From Orlajensenia sp001423545 (lineage in GTDB: Bacteria; Actinomycetota; Actinomycetes; Actinomycetales; Microbacteriaceae), in contig LMOK01000002.1 of the NCBI GenBank assembly GCA_001423545.1, positions 620,001 to 684,000 of the forward strand: a stretch of 64,000 bases of DNA. Direction: 5' to 3'. The stretch's first letter is position 1, and the number at the start of each line of letters is the position of its first letter. The position numbers and the translations under genes were made by a program. Positions 25,817 to 33,545 of this stretch are shown in pieces. The notes under the pieces are model-generated. The model was not told where the DNA came from, did no database searches, and saw nothing but the letters and a program-made list of their open reading frames with translations.

Positions 25817-26107
25817 TCAGCGCCCGAACAGCCGCAGGTTGGCCTGCTCGGTCTCCGCGTACTGCTGGCCGGCGCTGCCGAGCGCCGTCGTGATGCCCAC
25901 GAGACTCTCCTCCACCCGCTGCTGCGTGGCCCTCCAGTCGGCGACGACCGACTGGAACGCCACCGACGCCTGGCCGCTCCACGAGCCCTCGAGGCTGGTG
26001 AGCTGGCCGAGCAGTGCCTGCACCTCGGTGCGGATGCGCTCGATGGAGCCGTGGGCGCTCTGCGTGGTCTGGATGACGGCGTCGCTGTCGACGTGGTAGC
26101 TGGTCAT
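25817..26107 (-). CDS. WXG100-family protein
   Basis: The 96-residue helical hairpin has the family signature WSGQASVAF in the turn between two helices (about residues 41-45). WXG100 proteins are small substrates of type VII secretion systems. The ATG at 26107 gives the usual length; an in-frame start at 26140 would add a short basic extension. No EccC/FtsK-like ATPase or partner WXG gene lies beside it, so it is an orphan copy here. GGACACCACCCC precedes the start. Confidence 0.85.
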   Translation of the reverse strand: MTSYHVDSDAVIQTTQSAHGSIERIRTEVQALLGQLTSLEGSWSGQASVAFQSVVADWRATQQRVEESLVGITTALGSAGQQYAETEQANLRLFGR

Positions 26108-26227
26108 GGGGTGGTGTCCTCTCCGAAGGTGCGAGGACACGAGGCTAGGCCGGCACGCCCGGGCTGCCGGGCGGCATCCGTTCTCCGTGGACGGATGCCG
26201 AGGACCGCGGAGCAGGGGAGGGGTGCG

Positions 26228-27970
26228 TCAGACGACGGGAACGGCCGCCGTGGGTGTTCCCGTGGCGTCGAGCGCCTGTGGTGCGGACGGCGAGGTCGCC
26301 AGCGGCAGCGAGACGCGGAACGTCGCTCCGCCGCCCGGCGTCTCGACGACGTCGACGGTTCCGTTGTGCGCGGCGACGATGGCCGAGACGATGGCCAGGC
26401 CCAGCCCGCTGCCGCCGGTCTCGCGGGTGCGCGAGGTGTCCGCACGCCAGAAGCGCTGGAAGATCTTCTCGCGGATCTGCGGCGGGATTCCGTCTCCGTG
26501 GTCGATGACCGAGAGCACGGCCCGGTCGGTCGACTCGTCGATGGCGACGCCGATCTCGATCGGGCTGCCGGAGGGGGAGAAGCGCATCGCGTTGCCGAGC
26601 AGGTTGGTGAGCACCTGCCGGATCTTGTTCTCCTCGGCCAGCACGATGGCTTCGCCGGCCTCGGTGTGCTCTGGGGCCGGGGCGACGGCCGAGGCGACGA
26701 TGGTTCCCGAGGCGACGGATGCCGCATCGGCCTTGCGATAGCGCCGGCCGCGGAGGCGGGCGAGCGTGGCGCCGGCGAAGGCGACGGGGCCGGTGGCGTT
26801 GCTCGTGCCGAGGCGCTCGGGGGTGCTGGTGAGGTCCAGGGCGTCATCGGCGACGGCATCCGTCGGCTCATCGTGATGCCGGACGACGGGCGGGAGGATC
26901 ACCGTGACCGTACGGTCGGGCGAGGACGCCATGGTGTCGAGGGCGGCGTCGCGCGCGATCGGCACGAGGTTGACCGGAGCCAGCTCGAGCGGCTTGGTCT
27001 CGTCGAGGCGGGCCAGGGAGAGCAGGTCCTCCACGAGGCCGCCCATGCGGATGGCCTCCTTCTCGATGCGCTCCATCGCCTGGGCGACGTCTTCGGGGGT
27101 CTGCAGCGCGCCCATGCGGTACAGCTCGGCGTAGCCGCGCACCGAGACGAGCGGCGTGCGCAGCTCGTGGCTGGCGTCGCCGACGAAGCGACGCATCTGC
27201 TCGATGCTGCGGGCGCGGTCCTTGAAGGCCCGATCGATGCGGTTGAGCATCGTGTTGAGCGAGCGGTTGAGGCGTCCGACCTCGGTGTTGGGAGTCGCCC
27301 CGCCGAGTCGCTGGCTGAAGTCGCCGTCCGCGATGGCAGCGGCGGTGCGCTCCACCTCGCGCAGCGGTGAGAACGTCGTCGTCACGAGCATCCGGGTGAT
27401 CAGGCCGCCCAGGATCACCACGCCGATGCCGAAGCCGAGGAAGATCGACAGGTAGGTGGCCATGATGTTGTCGGTCTCGCGCATCGAGACCGCGATGAGC
27501 GCGGTGCCGGTCGTGCCCTGCTCATCGAGGCCGAGCGGAACGGCGATGGCGTGGAACGCCATCCCCTGGGAGTCGCGAAGCTCGAGAATGGACCCGCCCA
27601 GCGATTCCGTCGTCTCGAGTGGCAGGCTGCTCGTGATGACAGGGAGGTCGTCGAGCGGACGTGTCTTCCAGTTGTGGTCGAGCGGATTGCCCTCGCCATC
27701 GAAGGCGGCCACGAAATAGTCCGATGAAGCGGACTCGCTCGTGACGGAGTTGAGCTCGGCGTCGTCGCTCATGACGAAGAACTTGTCGAGCTTGCCCGAG
27801 GCGACCGCGGTCAGTCGCTGGTCGACCTGCTGGGTCACGTACTGACGCAGCATCGCCATGGTTCCGATCCCGGAGACCAGGAGACCCAGGGTCAGCATGA
27901 GCACCGTGACGCCGGTGATCTTGCTGCGCAGGGAGACGCGGTTCCACCGCTCGGAGAGTGATTCATGCAT
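26228..27970 (-). CDS. Sensor histidine kinase with an unusual insertion
   Basis: The 580-residue kinase has TM1 (about 18-41), an extracytoplasmic sensor (45-170), TM2 (about 172-195), a HAMP domain (196-250), the phosphoacceptor helix DASHELRTPL with His268, and an ATPase domain with N-box NLLGNAMRFSP, DHGDGIP and GGSGLGLAIVS. Between the start of the ATPase domain and the N-box lies a stretch of about 80 residues (361-440), Ala- and Asp-rich with one basic patch (RLRGRRYRK), absent from ordinary kinases. The cognate regulator gene precedes it in the operon with a gap of 76 nt. It resembles the TrcS/MprB branch. The signal is unknown. Confidence 0.88.
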   Translation of the reverse strand: MHESLSERWNRVSLRSKITGVTVLMLTLGLLVSGIGTMAMLRQYVTQQVDQRLTAVASGKLDKFFVMSDDAELNSVTSESASSDYFVAAFDGEGNPLDHNWKTRPLDDLPVITSSLPLETTESLGGSILELRDSQGMAFHAIAVPLGLDEQGTTGTALIAVSMRETDNIMATYLSIFLGFGIGVVILGGLITRMLVTTTFSPLREVERTAAAIADGDFSQRLGGATPNTEVGRLNRSLNTMLNRIDRAFKDRARSIEQMRRFVGDASHELRTPLVSVRGYAELYRMGALQTPEDVAQAMERIEKEAIRMGGLVEDLLSLARLDETKPLELAPVNLVPIARDAALDTMASSPDRTVTVILPPVVRHHDEPTDAVADDALDLTSTPERLGTSNATGPVAFAGATLARLRGRRYRKADAASVASGTIVASAVAPAPEHTEAGEAIVLAEENKIRQVLTNLLGNAMRFSPSGSPIEIGVAIDESTDRAVLSVIDHGDGIPPQIREKIFQRFWRADTSRTRETGGSGLGLAIVSAIVAAHNGTVDVVETPGGGATFRVSLPLATSPSAPQALDATGTPTAAVPVV

Positions 27971-28046
27971 GGCGGCGCCAGTCTACGAACGCAGTCTGAG
28001 CATCAGCCCATCGACTCCCGCACATCACCCGACCGACCCCCGGGAA

Positions 28047-28739
28047 TCAGCCCTTCGAGCTCTTCAACATGTAGCCGAAGCCGCGCTTGGTCTGGATCAG
28101 CGGCTCGGTGGAGTGCTGGTCGAGCTTGCGGCGGAGGTAGGAGATGTAGCTCTCCACGATGCCGGCATCGCCGTTGAAGTCGTACTCCCAGACGTGGTCG
28201 AGGATCTGCGCCTTCGAGAGCACCCTGTTCGGGTTGAGCATGAGGTAGCGCAGCAGCTTGAACTCGGTGGGGGAGAGCTCGATGGGGATCTCGCCGACGA
28301 GGACCTCGTGGGTGTCCTGGTCCATGGTGAGCTCGCCCGTGCGGATGACGGCCTCTTCGTCGGCGTGCATCGTGCGGCGCAGGATGGCGCGGATGCGTGC
28401 CACGATCTCGTCGAGGCTGAACGGCTTGGTGACGTAGTCGTCGCCACCGACGGTGAGGCCGGTGATCTTGTCCTCGGTGTCGTCCTTCGCCGTGAGGAAG
28501 AGGATCGGCGCCGTGTAGCCGGCTGTACGGAGGCGTTTGGTCACGCCGAAGCCGTTCATGTCGGGCAGCATCACGTCGAGGATGATGAGATCGGGCTCTT
28601 CTTCGAGGACCGCGGAGATGGCTTGTGCGCCATTGCCCACGGCACGCACCGCGAAGCCGGCGAAACGCAGGCTCGTGGTGAGGAGATCGCGGATGTTGGG
28701 TTCGTCGTCGACGATGAGAATGCGGGGACCGTCAGCCAT
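28047..28739 (-). CDS. OmpR-family response regulator paired with the kinase
   Basis: The 230-residue regulator has acidic residues in IVDDEP, acceptor Asp55 in LIILDVMLPDMNG, Lys in DDYVTKPFS and a winged helix ending KRGFGYMLKSS. Phrases such as WEYDFNGDAGIVESYISYLRRKLD place it near TrcR of mycobacteria. GATACT lies 6 nt before the ATG at 28739, suggesting a leaderless mRNA. Target genes are not evident nearby. Confidence 0.9.
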   Translation of the reverse strand: MADGPRILIVDDEPNIRDLLTTSLRFAGFAVRAVGNGAQAISAVLEEEPDLIILDVMLPDMNGFGVTKRLRTAGYTAPILFLTAKDDTEDKITGLTVGGDDYVTKPFSLDEIVARIRAILRRTMHADEEAVIRTGELTMDQDTHEVLVGEIPIELSPTEFKLLRYLMLNPNRVLSKAQILDHVWEYDFNGDAGIVESYISYLRRKLDQHSTEPLIQTKRGFGYMLKSSKG

Positions 28740-28904
28740 GACTCCAGTATCTGCGCGTTTCCTGAAACCCGCCTGAGAATCGCGTGGAGGCGAGTCGGGT
28801 GAACGCTGTGCCGCGCGTCGATGGAACACAGAGCCTGCTGGGAGTCGCGCGTCGATCGCTGTCGGCGCTGGCCGCGGCGAGGGCGGCGTGGAAGACTCGG
28901 CAGC

Positions 28905-30149
28905 ATGAGCGCTCACCATCGGATCGTCATCGTCGGGGGAGGTCTGGCCGCGGCACGGGCGGCCGAGAGTGTGCGCAGGGAGAGCGTCGACGCATCCGTC
29001 ACCGTCGTCGCGGCCGAGGCACGGCCGCCGTACGAGCGGCCGCCGCTGTCGAAGGGCTACCTGCTCGGAAGCGATGACGCCGCCTCCACGATCCCGCTCG
29101 ATTCGGCTTGGTACGCAGCCCAGGACATCACCCTGCGCACGGGCATCGAGGCGACCGAGCTCGACACGGCTGCGCACACCGTGCGTGCGGGCGACGAGAC
29201 CCTCAGCTACGACCGGTTGCTGCTCGCGACCGGGGCGTCGCCCCGGCACTTCACCGGACCGGGCGCCTCCCTCACCGGCGTCTACACCCTGCGCACCCTG
29301 CACGACTCGACGGTGCTGCGCACGGCCATCGCCCGGGGCGGCCGGCGCGTCGTCGTGATCGGCTCGGGGTGGATCGGCCTCGAGGTCGCTGCAGCGGCGG
29401 TCACCTACGGCAATACCGTGACGGTCGTCGGGCACGGGTCCATCCCCCTGGAATCGGCCGTGGGGCCGGTCATCGGCGAGGTGTTCGCCGAGCTGCATCG
29501 CGCGAACGGCGTCGACCTGCGGATGGACGCCGCCGTGACCGCCATCCGCGGCTCCGGTGGCGGCTCCGGTCATGTGAACGGCGTCGTGCTCGGTCCAGGG
29601 GAGGAGCTCGACGCCGACCTGGTCGTGGTGGGAATCGGGGCCACGCCGAACACGACGCTGGCAGCTGCATCCGGGATCACCGTCGACAACGGCATCGTGA
29701 CGGATGCAGGACTCCGCACCAGCGCACCCGACGTGTTCGCGGCCGGCGATGTCGCCAACGCGTACCATCCCGTGCTCGGCCGGCGCCTGCGGGTGGAGCA
29801 CTGGGCGAATGCCGACAAGCAGGGAGCGGCAGCCGGGCGGGCGCTCGCCGGAGTCGACGTCGAGTACGCGGAGATCCCCTACTTCTTCACCGATCAGTTC
29901 GACCTGGGCATGGAGTACTCGGGCTACGGCACTCTCGCGGCCGGGGGCGACCTGGTGGTGCGCGGCGACCTGGCCGCGCGCGAGTTCGTCGCGTTCTGGC
30001 TGCGCGATCGCCACGTCGTCGCCGGAATGAACGTGAACGTCTGGGACGTCAACGAGAGCGTGCAGAAGCTCATCCGCGCCGGCGTGAGGGTCGACCCCGT
30101 GGCGCTCGCCGATCCCGGTGTGGCACTCGACTCCCTGATCGCCCCATGA
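28905..30149 (+). CDS. FAD-dependent NAD(P)/ferredoxin reductase
   Basis: The 414-residue flavoprotein has the FAD-binding GGGLAAARAAE near residue 11, the second dinucleotide motif VVIGSGWIGLEVAAAA near residue 150, and the second FAD motif TSAPDVFAAGDVAN. The C-terminal domain (about 320-414) is the reductase dimerisation-type domain seen in rubredoxin/ferredoxin reductases and BphA4/PdR proteins. Its electron acceptor is unknown; no ferredoxin or P450 gene lies nearby. Its stop overlaps the ATG of the FolP2-like gene (ATGA). ATG 28905 fits the first beta strand; a longer frame to 28821 exists. Confidence 0.9.
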   Translation: MSAHHRIVIVGGGLAAARAAESVRRESVDASVTVVAAEARPPYERPPLSKGYLLGSDDAASTIPLDSAWYAAQDITLRTGIEATELDTAAHTVRAGDETLSYDRLLLATGASPRHFTGPGASLTGVYTLRTLHDSTVLRTAIARGGRRVVVIGSGWIGLEVAAAAVTYGNTVTVVGHGSIPLESAVGPVIGEVFAELHRANGVDLRMDAAVTAIRGSGGGSGHVNGVVLGPGEELDADLVVVGIGATPNTTLAAASGITVDNGIVTDAGLRTSAPDVFAAGDVANAYHPVLGRRLRVEHWANADKQGAAAGRALAGVDVEYAEIPYFFTDQFDLGMEYSGYGTLAAGGDLVVRGDLAAREFVAFWLRDRHVVAGMNVNVWDVNESVQKLIRAGVRVDPVALADPGVALDSLIAP

Positions 30150-31057
30150 TCGCGAACCCCGTGCGCACCATCGGCCCGCGCACCTTCGACTTCTCGCGCG
30201 AGGTGGCCGTCATGGCCATCGTCAATCGCACGCCGGACTCCTTCTACGACAAGGGCTCGACCTTCGCCCTGGACGCCGCCGTCGCCGCGGCGCACCGGGC
30301 GCTCGCCGACGGCGCAGATTGGGTCGACATCGGCGGCGCGAAGTTCGCGCCGGGCCCGCCCGTGCCGGTGGAGGAGGAGATCGCCCGGGTGGTCCCCGTC
30401 GTCGAGGCCCTGCGCGGCTCCGGCGCCGTCATCTCGGTCGACACCTTCCACGCCGCCGTCGCCGAGGCGGCCATCGCCGCCGGGGCTCACGTCATCAACG
30501 ACACCACGGGCATCCACGACGTGCGCATGGCCGAGGTCGTGGCCGCGAGTGACGCGACGATCGTGGTGACGCACAGTCTCGCCGTGCCGCGCACCGCCTT
30601 TCCGGCGCCGCACTACGACGACGTGGTGGGCGAGGTCGTCGACTTCCTGCGGGCGCGCGTCGATCGGGCGCTCGAACACGGGGTTCCGTTGGAACGCATC
30701 GTCGTCGACCCGGGGCACGACCTCAACAAGAACACCCTGCACTCGCTCGAGCTCACCCGCCGCCTGTCCGAGGTGACGGCGCTCGGGCATCCGACGCTCG
30801 TGGCCCTCTCGAACAAGGACTTCATCGGGGAGTCGATCGACCGCGATCGGGGTGACCGTGTCGAAGGGTCGCTCGCAGCGGCCGTGTACTGCGTGCTGCA
30901 GGGCGCCCGCATCGTGCGCGTGCACAACGTGCGCCAGACGGTGGACGCCATGCGCATGACCGAGACGATGGCCGGATGGCGCGAGCCCGCGACGCTGCGC
31001 CACAACGTGAGCGCCGAGACCGCGGCGGAGTGGGAGGCGCGACGTGCTGGAGCGTGA
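30146..31057 (+). CDS. folP2: Dihydropteroate synthase homologue, FolP2-like
   Basis: The 303-residue TIM-barrel protein starts with MAIVNRTPDSFYDKG, where a true dihydropteroate synthase has NVTPDSFSDGG, and reads DIGGAKFAPGP where the catalytic loop is normally DIGGESTRPGA. It keeps INDTTG and the DPGHDLNKNT motif. These changes match mycobacterial FolP2, reported to lack dihydropteroate synthase activity. It is fused into an operon: its start overlaps the flavoprotein gene, and its end overlaps the RibD-like reductase by 14 nt. A pterin-related role is likely, but not ordinary folate synthesis. Confidence 0.8.
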   Translation: MIANPVRTIGPRTFDFSREVAVMAIVNRTPDSFYDKGSTFALDAAVAAAHRALADGADWVDIGGAKFAPGPPVPVEEEIARVVPVVEALRGSGAVISVDTFHAAVAEAAIAAGAHVINDTTGIHDVRMAEVVAASDATIVVTHSLAVPRTAFPAPHYDDVVGEVVDFLRARVDRALEHGVPLERIVVDPGHDLNKNTLHSLELTRRLSEVTALGHPTLVALSNKDFIGESIDRDRGDRVEGSLAAAVYCVLQGARIVRVHNVRQTVDAMRMTETMAGWREPATLRHNVSAETAAEWEARRAGA

Positions 31058-31700
31058 CGAACTCGCGGCGGCGTACGTGATCGACCGGCGCGAGAGGCCC
31101 CAGGTACGCATGAACTTCGTGGTGTCGCTCGACGGCGCCGCCACTCTCGACGGCCGCAGCGGCGGCCTCGGTGACGCCGAGGACCAGCGCGTGATGGGCG
31201 TGCTGCGCGAGATGGCCGACGTGCTGCTGGTGGGGGCGGGCACCGTTCGCACCGAGGGCTACGGCGGGGTCGGGCTGCCGCTGGCCGTCGTCTCGGGATC
31301 GCTCGAGATCGACCCGGGGCATCAGGTCTTCGCGGGCACGGATGCCGCCCGCTATGTGATCACCCACGCGGGGTCTCCCGTCGCGCGCCGTGAGGCGCTC
31401 GCCGAGGTCGCCGAGGTTCTCGTGTGCGGCGACGACGCCATCGACCTCGACGCTGCTCTGGCGGCCCTGGCCGAGCGCGGTCACACGCAGGTTCTCTGCG
31501 AGGGTGGCCCGCACCTGTTCGGCGAACTGGTGAACGCCGACCTCGTCGACGAGCTGTGCCTGAGTCTCAGCCCCGTGCTCGCGGGCGGCGATGCGGGGCG
31601 CATCCTGCAGGGGGCGTCGGAGCAGCTGCGACGGATGCGGCTCGTCCACGCCCTGCAGGGGGAGACGCTGCTGTTCCTGCGTTACACCACCGCTCGTTGA
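31044..31700 (+). CDS. RibD C-terminal-type pyrimidine reductase
   Basis: The 218-residue protein corresponds to the reductase half of RibD with no deaminase half: RPQVRMNFVVSLDGAATLDGRSGGLG near the start (in pieces), DVLLVGAGTVRTEGY, VLCEGGPHLFGELV and DELCLSLSPVLAGG. Such stand-alone reductases use NADPH on pyrimidine or pterin-like substrates. The GTG at 31044 lies inside the FolP2-like gene, so the two are coupled. The pairing suggests both act on one pterin- or flavin-like metabolite. Confidence 0.85.
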   Translation: MLERDELAAAYVIDRRERPQVRMNFVVSLDGAATLDGRSGGLGDAEDQRVMGVLREMADVLLVGAGTVRTEGYGGVGLPLAVVSGSLEIDPGHQVFAGTDAARYVITHAGSPVARREALAEVAEVLVCGDDAIDLDAALAALAERGHTQVLCEGGPHLFGELVNADLVDELCLSLSPVLAGGDAGRILQGASEQLRRMRLVHALQGETLLFLRYTTAR

Positions 31701-31783
31701 GGCCCGGACGAAGTCCGCGGCCGAAACGCACTCGATTCGGTCACCGCGCTTCGAGCGCGGACTTCGTCCGGCCCTCAGCCAAC
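31692..31783. repeat. Dispersed palindromic element, copy B
   Basis: GCTCGTTGAGGCCCGGACGAAGTCCGCG on one side and CGCGGACTTCGTCCGGCCCTCAGC on the other form an imperfect palindrome of about 90 nt between convergent genes. It is closely related to copies A (3944) and C (37320), which argues for a repeat family and not just a chance terminator. Confidence 0.7.
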
Positions 31784-31810
31784 GGTTTGAGGAACGGGCG
31801 GGAGATGCCG

Positions 31811-33460
31811 CTACGCCGCCACCGCATCCAGCGCGTGCGCGTCGAGGATCGTGTAGCTGTAGCCCTGCTCCGCGAGGAAGCGCTGACGGTTCTGCGCGAA
31901 GTCCTGGTCGACGGTGTCGCGCGCCACGAGGGTGTAGAAGTTGGCGGTGAGGCCGGACTCCTTGGGGCGCAGCAGTCGTCCGAGGCGCTGAGCCTCCTCC
32001 TGACGCGAGCCGAACGAACCGGACACCTGGATCGCGACGGTCGCCTCGGGCAGGTCGACGGAGAAGTTCGCGACCTTGGAGACCACGAGCACCTCCTCGC
32101 TGCCCTCGCGGAAGGCCTGGTAGAGCCGCTCGCGCTCGTCGACGGGCGTCGCGCCGGTGAGCTTCGGGGCGTTCAGCGCCTCGGCCAGCTCGTCGATCTG
32201 GTCGAGGTACTGCCCGATCACCAGGATGCGCTCGCCCGGATGCCGCGCCACGAGCTGGCGCACGACGTCGAGCTTGGCCGGGGCCGTCGCGGCGAGTCTG
32301 TAGCGCTCGTCGTCCGCGGCGGCGGCGTAGGTGAGCCTGTCGCTCTGCGGCAGGTCGATGCGCACCTCGTAACAGGACGCCGGAGAGATGAAGCCCTGGG
32401 CCTCGATCTCCTTCCAGGGGGCGTCGAAGCGCTTCGGGCCGATGAGCGAGAACACATCGCCCTCCCGGCCGTCCTCGCGCACGAGGGTGGCCGTCAGGCC
32501 GAGGCGGCGTCGAGCCTGCAGCTCGGCCGTGAGCTTGAACACCGGCGCGGGCAGCAGGTGCACCTCGTCGTAGACGATGAGGCCCCAGTCGAGGGCGTCG
32601 AGGAGCGCCAGATGGGCGTACTCGCCCTTCCGCTTGGCGGTCAGGATCTGGTACGTCGCGATCGTGACGGGCTTCACCTCCTTGATCTGGCCGGAGTACT
32701 CGCCGATCTCGTCTTCGGTGAGCGAGGTGCGCTTCAGCAGCTCGTCGCGCCACTGCCGGGCCGAGACGGTGTTGGTCACGAGGATGAGCGTGTTGGTCTT
32801 CGCCGTGGCCATGGCCCCGGCGCCCACGAGGGTCTTGCCGGCGCCGCAGGGGAGCACGACGACTCCCGATCCGCCGTCGAAGAAGTTCGTGACGGCCTTC
32901 TTCTGGTAGTCCCGCAGGCTCCAGCCGTCTTCGGCGAGGTCGATCACGTGCGGCGTGCCCGGCGTGTAGCCGGCCAGGTCCTCTGCGGGCCAGCCGAGCT
33001 TCACGAGCTCCTGCTTCAGGGCTCCGCGCGCCCACGGCTCGATGAGGTAGGTGTCCGACGACGGGTGCCCGATGAGCAGCGGCGCGATGCGCTTGGCGTG
33101 GGAGATCTCGGTGAGCACGGGCTCATCGGTCGACCGCAGCACCAGCTCGCCCTCGTCGTTGCGCTCGATGACCAGGCGGCCGTAGCGGCCGACGGTCTCG
33201 GCGATGTCGATCGTCACTGTCTGCGGAACCGGGAACTTCGAGTACTTCTCCAGGGTCGCCAGCATGTTGGATGCCTCATGACCGGCGGCGCGAGCGTTCC
33301 ACAGGCCGAGCCGCGTGATGCGGTAGGTGTGGATGTGCTCGGGAGCACGTTCCAGTTCGGCGAAAACGGCGAGGTCGTGGCGTGCGTCCTCGGCGAGCGG
33401 ATGCGCCACTTCGAGCAGCACTGTGCGATCGCTCTGGACGATCAGGGGTCCGTCTGACAT
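31811..33460 (-). CDS. XPB/Ssl2-type DNA repair helicase
   Basis: The 549-residue superfamily 2 helicase has an N-terminal domain (about 1-180), Walker A LPCGAGKTLVGAG, DEVH box in LIVYDEVHLLPAP, LGLTATLVREDGREGDVF, and motif VI QRLGRLLRPKE. XPB proteins of actinobacteria unwind DNA 3' to 5' and are thought to serve repair; they resemble the eukaryotic TFIIH subunit. The ATG at 33460 has TAGGAT 8 nt before it. The next upstream gene on the same strand is the helicase-associated protein, a conserved neighbour. Confidence 0.92.
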   Translation of the reverse strand: MSDGPLIVQSDRTVLLEVAHPLAEDARHDLAVFAELERAPEHIHTYRITRLGLWNARAAGHEASNMLATLEKYSKFPVPQTVTIDIAETVGRYGRLVIERNDEGELVLRSTDEPVLTEISHAKRIAPLLIGHPSSDTYLIEPWARGALKQELVKLGWPAEDLAGYTPGTPHVIDLAEDGWSLRDYQKKAVTNFFDGGSGVVVLPCGAGKTLVGAGAMATAKTNTLILVTNTVSARQWRDELLKRTSLTEDEIGEYSGQIKEVKPVTIATYQILTAKRKGEYAHLALLDALDWGLIVYDEVHLLPAPVFKLTAELQARRRLGLTATLVREDGREGDVFSLIGPKRFDAPWKEIEAQGFISPASCYEVRIDLPQSDRLTYAAAADDERYRLAATAPAKLDVVRQLVARHPGERILVIGQYLDQIDELAEALNAPKLTGATPVDERERLYQAFREGSEEVLVVSKVANFSVDLPEATVAIQVSGSFGSRQEEAQRLGRLLRPKESGLTANFYTLVARDTVDQDFAQNRQRFLAEQGYSYTILDAHALDAVAA

Positions 33461-33545
33461 AACCGTCAATCCTACAGTCGGTCGCTGGAGGATCGGCCGA
33501 CGTGCGCCGAGCCACGAGAGGGGCGCGCTGTGATGGATCGACCGC

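Noticed and set aside
30822..33035. 737-codon minus-strand frame
   Set aside because: Shadow of the RibD-like and XPB helicase genes; low-complexity Arg/Ala/Gly translation.
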